From a virus, in the IMG/VR virus record IMGVR_UViG_3300042384_000949, positions 1 to 32,337 of that record: a DNA stretch of 32,337 bases. One strand, given 5' to 3'. Under the pieces are notes generated by a model. The model was given only the letters and a program-made list of their open reading frames with translations. It was not told the origin of the DNA and made no database searches. Shown one piece after another: positions 20,395-28,361 of this stretch; the first letter of the stretch is position 1, and every line of letters begins with the position of its first letter. A program made the position numbers and the translations under genes.

Positions 20395-22397
20395 TATGCA
20401 AATACCTCGAATCCGTTCCGTTGCTCATCACGTATTAATCTTGCCAGCTCCCGACCGTTGGCCTGGACTATAATAGGGATACTTCGGATCTCGTTAATAA
20501 TTTGGGACATATCTAAGCCCCCACCTGCTCCAGATCTAGAGCCATTGGCCATAGAAAAAAGCTCTGTTTGTTGGTTTCGGTTGAGTACCATTTCTCCAGA
20601 GTTTAATAAGCTGGGTATTCTATCCCCTGAGGTAGAAGATCCTGGGACGATCCCCCCGGTAGCGAATTTAGCTCCTGCAATTTTTGCCACGTTAGCCAAA
20701 CCTAAAGCTACGATAGAAGCCGCTACTGCTGGTCCTAAGAAAGCCGGTCTAGTATCTGCTAAAGCGTTAGTAGCAGCAGTATAAGTTGATACCGTAGCAG
20801 TAGCGATAGATAGGGCTTTCTGAGCGGTAGATCCTTCCTTACTTAAAGCTAGGCCTGCGTTTAGAAAATTAGAAGCTACCTGGAGTTTTACATCGTTTTC
20901 TTGACGCTGCATCTTAGTTAGGTCTTTCTCTATTGCTACTGTATTTTTAGCGTAGTTTTGCTGCCTAGCTAGATCTGCTTTCTGGTTAGCTGCTTCTATT
21001 GTAGATTTCTGAAGTCCCGAGTTAGTAATTAAATCGGCCTTAGCTAACTCTGCCTGCCTGACTGCTTCTACTTTTGCCTGTTCTGCTAGGTATAAATTTT
21101 CGTACTCAGTAGCTCTCTGCTCCTGGGTTAGCGTATCGTCTGCTAGCTTAAGCTGGGACATATAAATATTAAAATCCTGCTGCTGCTGTATGAGCGTCTG
21201 ATTTAATGCCTCTTTGTCGGCTATTAATTTATCTGCTGCAGTCTTCTCTGCTTCTGTTTGTACTGGAGCGATACCCCCAGTATTAACTGCAGGACCTTTA
21301 GATGGGGCAGTATTTATCTGGTTAAACAGTTTGGCCTGCTGGGCCTGGAGAGCAATAATCTCCTGCTTAGCCGCTCCTGCATCAAATAAAAGATTATCAA
21401 AAAAGCCTAGATTACCGTCCTGCTCTGCCTGTAGCTGGGCCTGATAAGCTTCTATCCTGGTAGTTAGCTGAGCATACTTGGAAGATAATGTATCTAAGGT
21501 GGCAGAGTTTTGCTCCTCAGTCCTAGCAGTACCTATGAGTACCGTATTAACGTCTGCTAATACAGTCCCGAAAGTTGAGAAGGTAGCATTTACTACATTA
21601 AGAGAGGCTACTGTTAAACCGTTTTGAGTTACAAAATTACCGAGCTCTTCTTGAAAGTTATTTAAAACGTTTTTAGTTTCTTGTATTTTACCTGAGTAAG
21701 TATTGAGCTCATTAGCTGCTGCTCCTGCGAATTTAGCATTTACTACGTCTAACGCTGCCCCAGCTTTTAACTGCTCTATAGTTAGAGATCTGAGCGCAGG
21801 GATCTGCTCATTAAGCTTTCCTGCTGTACCGTCTAGAGTCTTAGCGAGTTTACTAACATTTTCCTCTAGAGATCCCCCGAAAGTAGCTGAAAGGTTAGCT
21901 GCTGCTTGGACTAAATTTTTGGCCTGCTCATTACTAACCCCGAAAGACTTAGCAATAGCTAACTGCCCTATTACTACATCGTCTGCATAAACAGAGGCGC
22001 CTTGTAGAGCATTAGCAAAATTATTAAAGTCTGCTACTACTTCCTTAGAGAAAGATCCTGTAGCTCTTAGAGCTTGGCTTAATTTATTTAAAGCTGCTTC
22101 CTGCTCTGCAGAGGCATTAATAGATCCTGAAATAAAATCTTTTAAAGATGTAAACGCAAAAGAGATACCGTCTGCTACTAAATTCCCTACTGCTGCGCCT
22201 TTAGCAATATTCGCAAAAGACGAATTAAACGCAGAAGAAATAGAGTTAGAAGTTTTTATAGCCTCTGATTTAATAGGGGCAAAACTTGAGACTACGCTAC
22301 CGGAAAATTTAACGGCTGCTTTATCTGCAGAGTTTAGAGCTTTAATGAGCTCCTCTGTACCTGCTGAGATCTCAATTTTAATCTGGTTATCTGCCAT
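20394..22397 (-). CDS. Tape measure protein
   Basis: 667 residues, predominantly helical and Ala/Ser/Gln-rich. A hydrophobic region around 65-95 and an Ala-rich segment near 540-585 (ATVSTYTAATNALA, then a GLANVAKIAG run) are typical of tape measures. The Gly-rich C-terminus has GGIVPGSSTSGDRIPSLLNSG, a motif found at the end of many phage tape measures. Length sets tail length; at roughly 0.15 nm per residue the tail would be near 100 nm (estimate). No lytic domain visible. It follows the G/GT chaperones, as expected. Confidence 0.92.
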   Translation of the reverse strand: MADNQIKIEISAGTEELIKALNSADKAAVKFSGSVVSSFAPIKSEAIKTSNSISSAFNSSFANIAKGAAVGNLVADGISFAFTSLKDFISGSINASAEQEAALNKLSQALRATGSFSKEVVADFNNFANALQGASVYADDVVIGQLAIAKSFGVSNEQAKNLVQAAANLSATFGGSLEENVSKLAKTLDGTAGKLNEQIPALRSLTIEQLKAGAALDVVNAKFAGAAANELNTYSGKIQETKNVLNNFQEELGNFVTQNGLTVASLNVVNATFSTFGTVLADVNTVLIGTARTEEQNSATLDTLSSKYAQLTTRIEAYQAQLQAEQDGNLGFFDNLLFDAGAAKQEIIALQAQQAKLFNQINTAPSKGPAVNTGGIAPVQTEAEKTAADKLIADKEALNQTLIQQQQDFNIYMSQLKLADDTLTQEQRATEYENLYLAEQAKVEAVRQAELAKADLITNSGLQKSTIEAANQKADLARQQNYAKNTVAIEKDLTKMQRQENDVKLQVASNFLNAGLALSKEGSTAQKALSIATATVSTYTAATNALADTRPAFLGPAVAASIVALGLANVAKIAGAKFATGGIVPGSSTSGDRIPSLLNSGEMVLNRNQQTELFSMANGSRSGAGGGLDMSQIINEIRSIPIIVQANGRELARLIRDEQRNGFEVFA

Positions 22398-23225
22398 TTT
22401 TCTTAGCCTCTGCTATCTGTTTTTTAAGACGTTGTATCTCGTCTTCTATTCTCAGTGAGTTAATTAGATTAAGTATCTCTATTAGCTTGGCAGGCTGCTC
22501 TAGGAGCCCACCGCTATATGGTAGCAGTCCATTTTCTAAATGCCTAGCATGGTTAGAGAGCTCAGCTACCATAGGAGAGTAGAAGTTAGAGGGGCATTTA
22601 TAGAATAAGATTTTGTCTTTATACTTAGCTACTGGGGTAGCTATTTTGCTAGCGCATCCCTTTAACGTTACCCTCTTAATCTCAGGGTACTTCTCCTTGC
22701 AAGTAGAGCAGTTAAAATTAACACTGTTTAGAGCTAGATGAGTAGCTACTACCCTTACGGTATCTTCCCAGGTTAGGCTAGACTGCCAAGTAATCTCACT
22801 AAGGAGATAATCTAGAAGGCTGCTTGGCTCTACTTTCCCAGGTCTAGGACCTTACCGTTTACTTTTATCTCGATACCCTCGTAAGCTCTAGGACTAGCAG
22901 AGGTAGAGATAAAGCTAATAGGAGAAAGGAAAGGAGTTTTTACTAGGATATTAATAGCTGTACTTACATCGTCCTCAGATAGTTCCCCGTTGATTGCTTT
23001 AATAGCTACCGGGTTATTATCATAGTCCGTTACTCCCCTAATCTCTTTAACTGCGTATTTAATCATTAGAGAAGTCTGTTTAGTTACGTCTACTACCATG
23101 TTACCGGCCTCGTTCCTGGTAGTATTAGCTATTTCAATAGATCGGTCATATCTGAGAGGGGAAAAATCTACTTCTAACTCATCATGCTTAAGGGTAATAA
23201 TGTCATTAGTCCGTAATACTTTCAT
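22387..23225 (-). CDS. Tail assembly chaperone GT fusion, made by -1 ribosomal frameshift
   Basis: The first 131 residues are those of the upstream G-like protein. At GGGAAAG (22833-22839), just before its TAG, a -1 slip enters an open frame of 148 further residues (VEPSSLLDYLL onward) that ends at 22387, giving about 279 residues. The T-like part carries four cysteines (NCSTC, LKGC, FYKC) that could bind zinc, and a helical C-terminus (INSLRIEDEIQRLKKQI). In lambda the same heptamer joins gpG and gpGT, which bind the tape measure and the tube protein during tail assembly. The stretch 22573-22829 would otherwise hold no gene, and an isolated 61-codon ORF there is only its tail. Confidence 0.85.
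22785..22828 (-). promoter_or_regulatory. Candidate frameshift-stimulating hairpin
   Basis: In the transcript, GCCAAG (22828-22823) can pair with CTTGGC (22790-22785), enclosing a smaller ATCTC/GAGAT stem. It starts four bases after the slippery heptamer, slightly closer than the usual five to eight. It may be part of a pseudoknot. Confidence 0.4.
22830..23225 (-). CDS. Tail assembly chaperone, short form (G-like)
   Basis: 131 residues, ending in LGK at TAG (22830-22832). The length and place between the major tail protein and tape measure, plus the slippery heptamer directly before the stop, identify it as the G-type chaperone. The N-terminal half is a beta-rich domain (TLKHDELEVDFSPL...), and the middle is acidic. 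AAGG lies nine bases before the ATG. In lambda the short form is made in excess over the fusion. It is downstream of the terminator at 23274-23302, so its level may be set by read-through or a separate promoter. Confidence 0.85.
   Translation of the reverse strand: MKVLRTNDIITLKHDELEVDFSPLRYDRSIEIANTTRNEAGNMVVDVTKQTSLMIKYAVKEIRGVTDYDNNPVAIKAINGELSEDDVSTAINILVKTPFLSPISFISTSASPRAYEGIEIKVNGKVLDLGK
22833..22839 (-). other. Programmed -1 frameshift slippery site GGGAAAG
   Basis: Read in the G frame as CTG GGA AAG TAG: the heptamer G_GGA_AAG fits X_XXY_YYZ and is the same sequence used by lambda. The zero-frame TAG follows immediately, and the -1 frame is open for 148 codons. Confidence 0.85.
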
Positions 23226-23273
23226 AGTGTGTTGCCTTTTTTTAATCTTAATTTAGTCTACTATCTGGATAAT

Positions 23274-23302
23274 AAAAAAGAAAGCCCAGCTTATGCCAGG
23301 CT
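23274..23302 (-). terminator. Intrinsic terminator after the major tail protein gene
   Basis: On the minus strand AGCCTGGC, ATAA loop and GCTGGGCT form an eight-pair stem with two G-T wobbles, followed by TTTCTTTTTT. Placed just after the most abundant tail product. An additional imperfect stem (GTTATTCCGT/ACGGATTAAC) sits upstream, at about 23307-23337. Confidence 0.8.
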
Positions 23303-23339
23303 CCCCGTTAATCCGTAACACACTAAAACGGAATAACTT

Positions 23340-24515
23340 TTAGATGAAAGTTAAGAATACAGTATCATTCCCAGAGCTAACTTGAGCTTGAAACTCTAGT
23401 TCGTCTGTCAAAATCCCGTCCTGATCCCCGTTTACAATAGCTGTAAGGGTAACTTGAGGGAGCCAGATACCTACAGAGTTTTTTAATTCTCCTGCAGAAG
23501 TCCCTGGGTTAGAGATATGTACGAAAATACTAACAGGAGTACCGTCATTGTATTTAGTAAATCGGTCTACTGAGTCTGTTTTCATGTACGGATTAAGCTT
23601 ACCAGTTACTAGGAAGTTAGTATTTCTACCGGCAATTTTACCCTGGGCTGCGCAAGGACTCAAAACGTCTACCAGAGTATTACCGAAAGTAAGGCTAAAC
23701 TCTACGTAATCAGTTTCCTCTCCATTGATATAAGCGCAAGCGTCTAATGCTACAGGTGGCTGAGGCTCAGCAGAGAAGTCTGGGATTAACCCAGATACAG
23801 AATCTACTTTAGATAGGCTAAGAGCTTTTAGCGCAAAATTAATTTGAGGGATCTGCCCGGTAGTCCAGTTAGAAATTTCTGCAGACTCTACTTTAGCCCC
23901 TGCTAGTTGCTCAGTAATTTCTCCCCCCATCTCTGCCGTAACAGAAAGAGAGCTAGAGTTATCACTGAAGAAATAAGTAGAAAGGGGAGCGATCTCTACC
24001 CCAGCGATAGGAGCAGAAGGAGCAGCGATAGCTAAAGTTACCGTTACCGCTCCCAGGACGTTAGATACAGAAGCCACAGGACGTAAGCAATGAGCCCCTG
24101 CAATCTTAAGCTGGACCGTATCGCCTTTTTTAATTTTGTTAATATCTACATCGTCTAGGTTTAAGACTGTAGTAGTAGAGCCTGCTTCTAAAATGATAGG
24201 AGCCGCTACCTGTCTTTTACCACCTAAGAGAGATTTATAGAGTAGATCTGCTCTAGGCTCATCGCCTTCTACTGCAGAAGCTTTAAACTCTGTAGGAAGT
24301 GAACCAGAAGCGTTAGGGAGCCCTGCTCTAGGAGCTACAGACTCAATAGTAGCCTTGAGGATTTTTCTTTCTACTTTATCTTTTGTAAATTCAAAACCAG
24401 CAAAATCGTCAATAACTTCTACTGCCTCAGCAGCAGACGTAGGAGCTATATAGGTCCCTTCTGTTACTTCCTCTTTTACAAAAATTGAGCTTTTACCCTT
24501 AATAACAAAATCCAT
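23340..24515 (-). CDS. Major tail (tube) protein
   Basis: 391 residues. Beta-rich and acidic with repeated Ser/Thr/Gly loops, as in siphovirus tube proteins; length is above the smallest forms, so an Ig-like or other surface domain may be included (about 100-200). It lies between the tail terminator and the G/GT chaperones, the conserved place, and AAGGAG stands five bases before the ATG, the strong site expected for a major structural gene. A terminator follows. Identification is by position, ribosome site and composition. Confidence 0.82.
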   Translation of the reverse strand: MDFVIKGKSSIFVKEEVTEGTYIAPTSAAEAVEVIDDFAGFEFTKDKVERKILKATIESVAPRAGLPNASGSLPTEFKASAVEGDEPRADLLYKSLLGGKRQVAAPIILEAGSTTTVLNLDDVDINKIKKGDTVQLKIAGAHCLRPVASVSNVLGAVTVTLAIAAPSAPIAGVEIAPLSTYFFSDNSSSLSVTAEMGGEITEQLAGAKVESAEISNWTTGQIPQINFALKALSLSKVDSVSGLIPDFSAEPQPPVALDACAYINGEETDYVEFSLTFGNTLVDVLSPCAAQGKIAGRNTNFLVTGKLNPYMKTDSVDRFTKYNDGTPVSIFVHISNPGTSAGELKNSVGIWLPQVTLTAIVNGDQDGILTDELEFQAQVSSGNDTVFLTFI

Positions 24516-24524
24516 ATTAACTCC

Positions 24525-24974
24525 TTAAATATTACTTACTCTGTATTTTACCGATAGCGTTAGCGTTACCGTTACCAAATTATTATCATTATCTATTTTA
24601 GGCTCAGATAAGTCTACAGGAGCGATAACTAAAAGACTCGCAGAAGCTAGGGCCCCAGGTCTACGATAAAACTCCTTATAGAGAGTTTCTAGGTCATCAT
24701 TTAGCAGGTTAATTTTGTCCCTTAGGTCCAGGTCCCCAGAGGATTTTTTAGGCTCATATCTGGCCGTTAAATCTATCTCTACACTATGGTCAAAAGTAGC
24801 AGCGTTATTAGTCCCTGAGATAGTAGATGCAGACCCTAATTTAACCCCGTAGTTTTTGACTGCTAGCCGGTCATTTAGCTCTAGGCTATAGACGAAAGGC
24901 ATAACCTTATAAGTAGGTAGAAGCGCCTGGACCTTAGTTTCTATCAAGCTAACTAGCTCACTAGCTACACTCAT
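24525..24974 (-). CDS. Tail terminator / head-tail joining protein
   Basis: 149 residues, alpha/beta, beginning MSVASELVSLIETKVQALLP and ending with the strand VTVTLTLSVKYRVSNI. This fits tail terminator proteins (lambda gpU-like), which stop tube growth and join tail to head. It lies directly upstream of the major tail protein and overlaps the neck gene by four bases. The assignment is mainly positional. Confidence 0.6.
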   Translation of the reverse strand: MSVASELVSLIETKVQALLPTYKVMPFVYSLELNDRLAVKNYGVKLGSASTISGTNNAATFDHSVEIDLTARYEPKKSSGDLDLRDKINLLNDDLETLYKEFYRRPGALASASLLVIAPVDLSEPKIDNDNNLVTVTLTLSVKYRVSNI

Positions 24975-25768
24975 AGTCTGCCTACGATTACAGGCATATC
25001 TGCTGCCTCTTCATAGTCCTCGATTATCCCGTTATCATTTTGGTCCAGGGTAATAAGAGGAGTTAATGAGCCTGCTGCCTCTGCCTCATACTTAGAAGCT
25101 AAATTTTCCCACTTATCGCCTGGAGAGTCTGATAACCATGAGAAGATTTTAGAGAGCGCAAAATACTTAGCAGCGTCTCTAACTTCCTCTTTATCCAGGA
25201 GATCAAAAGCGTCTATCTGTTTTCTGCCTGCTGCGTCTGTTAATCTGCCATTAATGACTAACCCCGTACGTCTTAGGTCTATGATAATGTCCCTAGCTGC
25301 TTCCTCGTGAAAGCGTACAAAAGTATTTTGCCCCTGGGGTAAGTGGTTTAAGATTGTAGGATAAATACCGATTAGATCGTAATCGTCTGAGAATAAGGTA
25401 GAAATACCTCTTAGATCAATCGGATCTGAGGAGTCACTGCTTACCTGGTACCAGTAGAGCTCTACCCCTTCTACCTCAGTCTTAGCTTCTGCAATCTGGC
25501 CATTTTTCCAGGATAAAAAGCCTGGTCCTGATAGACCGAAAGTAAGATCCTTAACCCCTGCTACGTCTTCAAAAGAAATACCGTTAAAATATTTTACGGT
25601 TAGTCCTCTGATAATATCGTCTTTAATAGAGTTTATATAAAGGTTATTAATTGGCTTATAATACCCTATAGATAGAATGTTATCTAATAGCTGTACGTTA
25701 CTGGTTAAATACTCGTATCTAGATTGTTCTCTAGAAATATCTTCCCCACCGTGAAAAACTTTAAGCAT
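24971..25768 (-). CDS. Neck protein with EF-hand-like loop
   Basis: 265 residues. Probably a head completion or neck protein by place, between small connectors and the tail terminator. Near the C-terminus (about 241-252) DQNDNGIIEDYE matches a canonical EF-hand loop (D1, N3, N5, G6, I8, E12), a likely calcium site that may stabilise the neck. AAGG lies before the ATG. No enzyme motif is visible. Confidence 0.58.
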   Translation of the reverse strand: MLKVFHGGEDISREQSRYEYLTSNVQLLDNILSIGYYKPINNLYINSIKDDIIRGLTVKYFNGISFEDVAGVKDLTFGLSGPGFLSWKNGQIAEAKTEVEGVELYWYQVSSDSSDPIDLRGISTLFSDDYDLIGIYPTILNHLPQGQNTFVRFHEEAARDIIIDLRRTGLVINGRLTDAAGRKQIDAFDLLDKEEVRDAAKYFALSKIFSWLSDSPGDKWENLASKYEAEAAGSLTPLITLDQNDNGIIEDYEEAADMPVIVGRL

Positions 25769-25777
25769 TTTTTTACC

Positions 25778-26086
25778 TTACAAGTTAAATTGATTATTAT
25801 ACCTATCTATCGCTATCTGCATAAACTTCTCTAGTCTATCGTATCCCTGTTTTCTTAATTTTGACTCACAGTCATTGACTCGAATATCATTGAGTCTCAT
25901 TTCTGAGCCAGCGTCATATCTTATGCTTATCCCGTCTATAGTCACATTAAATGAGTCTAAAGCCCCAGCAGCGCCGTTTCTTAAAGCGTCCTCTACTTGA
26001 ACAAAAGCCCTTTTAATTTTATTTTTAAGATCAATATTATTAGCAATCTGCTCATTATATTTATTTTGTTCTAAAGGCGCTGGCAT
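25778..26086 (-). CDS. Hypothetical connector-region protein
   Basis: 102 residues. Two helices flank a short beta hairpin (NVTIDGISIRYD, about 46-57), with a basic C-terminal helix. AGGA lies eight bases before the ATG. It lies with the other small connector genes between capsid-linked fibres and neck. No family named. Confidence 0.55.
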   Translation of the reverse strand: MPAPLEQNKYNEQIANNIDLKNKIKRAFVQVEDALRNGAAGALDSFNVTIDGISIRYDAGSEMRLNDIRVNDCESKLRKQGYDRLEKFMQIAIDRYNNQFNL

Positions 26087-26095
26087 GTTTTATTC

Positions 26096-26359
26096 CTAGT
26101 AAATTGCTTTATTGATAGCTAACTTTAAAAGACCTAAGCCCTGGTTATAGTATTTTAGTTTTTCCGTATTAGGCTCTACGGATAGCTTGGCGTCCGTTGC
26201 GGTCACTCTTACAAAACCACCGTCCCAGTATATATCCTGGTGGTAAGTAGTAGGAGCAGATAAAGACGAAAGCTTTAAATCTAGATCTACAAAAAAATCT
26301 AGTACCCTGGTCTTTCTATTTTGGAGCGATGTTTCTAAATTGTCTACGTAGGTGGCCAT
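26096..26359 (-). CDS. Hypothetical connector-region protein
   Basis: 87 residues. A helical start is followed by a beta part with aromatic residues (YHQDIYWDGGFVRVT, about 39-53) and a helical end. GAGG lies eight bases before the ATG. Structural role inferred from the surrounding head-to-tail genes only. Confidence 0.55.
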   Translation of the reverse strand: MATYVDNLETSLQNRKTRVLDFFVDLDLKLSSLSAPTTYHQDIYWDGGFVRVTATDAKLSVEPNTEKLKYYNQGLGLLKLAINKAIY

Positions 26360-26362
26360 AAA

Positions 26363-26524
26363 TTAAACCTCTAATATAGTAGAAGAAGACTCTATTTTTA
26401 TTTCTGCTCTGTACTCGTTACCGTCTGCTCTTAGTAGTTCTAACGCAGTCAATAGCTCAGACTCTTCTACGTTCTCTTCTACTAATAGCCATGAATTATT
26501 TTCAAGCTTCCAAATTGTAATCAT
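26363..26524 (-). CDS. 53-residue acidic protein after the fibre gene
   Basis: ATG at 26524 opens MITIWKLENNSWLLVEEN and the protein ends SSSTILEV. It is short, acidic and beta-prone. AGGGGTG lies before the ATG, and the gene neatly fills the space between the 608-residue gene (one base away) and the next, so I accept it. No family recognised. Confidence 0.6.
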   Translation of the reverse strand: MITIWKLENNSWLLVEENVEESELLTALELLRADGNEYRAEIKIESSSTILEV

Positions 26525-26525
26525 A

Positions 26526-28352
26526 TTAAACACCCCTAGCTGTGATGCATAAACAAAACATTGAAGAACCTATTCCAGCTGTTGATGTTATCGCTCTTAC
26601 AAATTTAGGTAAACATTGTGAGCTGCTTACGATTTGAACACTTGATGCTGGTGTGGTTGTTAGCGTTGTTGATGGAACATCGTAAAAGTTTAAGTTGTCA
26701 TTAGAGCCTATCAGTTTAAAGATTGGCGCTGTTCCGCCTGCGTTCATTGTGACTGCTAATTGAAATTGATCGCAACCTTCTACAAGGTAAGATGGGGTGG
26801 TTGAGTTTAAGGTGTTTGGGTCTATTGTTCTGTTTACGAAGTTTCTCCAAATATCAGAAGAAGTTTGTCTTGCTGGTCTCACAACGATATTTGTAAACGA
26901 TGGCGTTGTTCCCCCGACTGTTCTTACATACCTTATTCCTGATCCTGATATTCTGATTTGAGGTGACTGATACTGACCAATTGCTGTTATTCTCGGAAAA
27001 TGATAGATATCAAAATAGTTTGTCCCATCAAATGTTTCTTGAACTACAACATCCATAAACTGACCGACTCCACTGGTTGCAGTCACAGATACTTGAAAAG
27101 CCATGTTTGCTGAGTTGTTTGTAGTAATGTTTGCACTTGTTTGAGTGGTTGTTATTGCCAATAAAGCAATATCGGTAACTGTACTAGCGGCAAGTTGTGC
27201 TGCTGTGATTGATGTGATAGTTCCTACTGAAGTCAAAGAACCGACTACAGTAGCGTTTAAGTTAGCGGCTGTTGGTTGTGAAATTGCAGAGGTAAAAGAT
27301 GCAAACGAGGCTTGTGAAATCCTTGTATGTGCCTGAATAGAACCACCTGTGATGGTAGTGACAATTCTTAATCTTATGTACCTAGTCTGAATTGGAAAAA
27401 CAAAAATATTTTGTGAAACTGTGGCTGTAATTGCCGCAACAATAGCAGCGCCAGTCAAAAGTGAATGGTTGAATATAGGGATTGGTTGAAAGGTAACGTT
27501 ATTGTTAGAGCCTTCAAGAATAAAAGTTCCACCTGTACCAGTCGAAACAATTTGAATTGTCCCGCTTCTATAACCAGAAGCGTCTGTTGCAGTTGTTGAT
27601 GATGGGTCTGATATGATGTTGCTAATAATAGCTGTTTGGGCTGCCTGACCTGTTATGAATAAATCGGGCATAGATGTTGCAACAACTTGGTTAGATGCTA
27701 TGACTACCCTTTGTGTGTTTGCATCAGAAACACCAGAACCAAAAGTCTGATAAGCTCCTGTTGCTGGGTTAGTTGGGGTGGCAGGTAAGGGCTGCGTAGG
27801 TGTGAGGGAGTTACCAGCATTAAAAGAAAAAAGATCAATAGGCAAAACACCGCTAATAGTAACGGGTACGGTCCCAGATATTTCTGTTATGAGCTCATTG
27901 TTTACGTTCATAGCAGGAGCAGATAATACCCCACCGTTTAGGATACCTATAGATAGAGCATTATCCTGGAAAGGCGCAGGCATAACATCGTCTAATGTCC
28001 CACCAAAACTAGAGTTAAGAAGGTTTACGTCTAACCCAGCTTTCCCACTTACAATGTCTATAGAGGCTTTTGCTTCCTCTGTACCTACAGACTCATCATA
28101 AATTAATTCTAAGATGTCTGCATCTGCCATACTAGATGTATTGAATTGTAAATTTAAGCTATATTGAGTAATAAACTCGCCTTTAGTTGGAGAGGAGTCT
28201 CCCCCACCGGTAGCATAAATTAATGTTTGGGATCTTGAGGTATTAATAACTGCTAGTAATCTCTTAGGATCAAAATCCGGATACATTGAAAAATCAATGT
28301 TAGAAGATCCTGAGTTAAAATAATATTGAGTTGTGGGTAGTAGTCTTTTCAT
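26526..28352 (-). CDS. Chimeric fibre/receptor-binding-type structural protein
   Basis: 608 residues, Ser/Thr-rich and mainly beta. The N-terminal part (about 1-165) has the phage's normal composition. The following part shows ANTQRVVIASNQ and then two related beta modules (about 260-345 and 525-608; both have 'E/I-G-S-N-x-N-x-x-F' and 'x-R-x-x' strands), plus another between. From about residue 167 (position near 27850) composition changes, with fewer CTAG and more ACA, CAA and GGT-type codons. This points to a native attachment end joined to an acquired binding end, as in host-range proteins. It lies between capsid and neck genes rather than after the tail tip. Confidence 0.6.
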   Translation of the reverse strand: MKRLLPTTQYYFNSGSSNIDFSMYPDFDPKRLLAVINTSRSQTLIYATGGGDSSPTKGEFITQYSLNLQFNTSSMADADILELIYDESVGTEEAKASIDIVSGKAGLDVNLLNSSFGGTLDDVMPAPFQDNALSIGILNGGVLSAPAMNVNNELITEISGTVPVTISGVLPIDLFSFNAGNSLTPTQPLPATPTNPATGAYQTFGSGVSDANTQRVVIASNQVVATSMPDLFITGQAAQTAIISNIISDPSSTTATDASGYRSGTIQIVSTGTGGTFILEGSNNNVTFQPIPIFNHSLLTGAAIVAAITATVSQNIFVFPIQTRYIRLRIVTTITGGSIQAHTRISQASFASFTSAISQPTAANLNATVVGSLTSVGTITSITAAQLAASTVTDIALLAITTTQTSANITTNNSANMAFQVSVTATSGVGQFMDVVVQETFDGTNYFDIYHFPRITAIGQYQSPQIRISGSGIRYVRTVGGTTPSFTNIVVRPARQTSSDIWRNFVNRTIDPNTLNSTTPSYLVEGCDQFQLAVTMNAGGTAPIFKLIGSNDNLNFYDVPSTTLTTTPASSVQIVSSSQCLPKFVRAITSTAGIGSSMFCLCITARGV

Positions 28353-28361
28353 TATTAAACC

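Noticed and set aside
20383-21990. Plus-strand ORFs opposite the tape measure gene
   Set aside because: Antisense shadows of an Ala-rich gene; no ribosome sites and no operon logic on that strand.
22387-22572. A separate 61-residue gene starting at 22572
   Set aside because: The frame extends far upstream without stops and joins the G frame at the slippery heptamer; this is the tail of the GT fusion.
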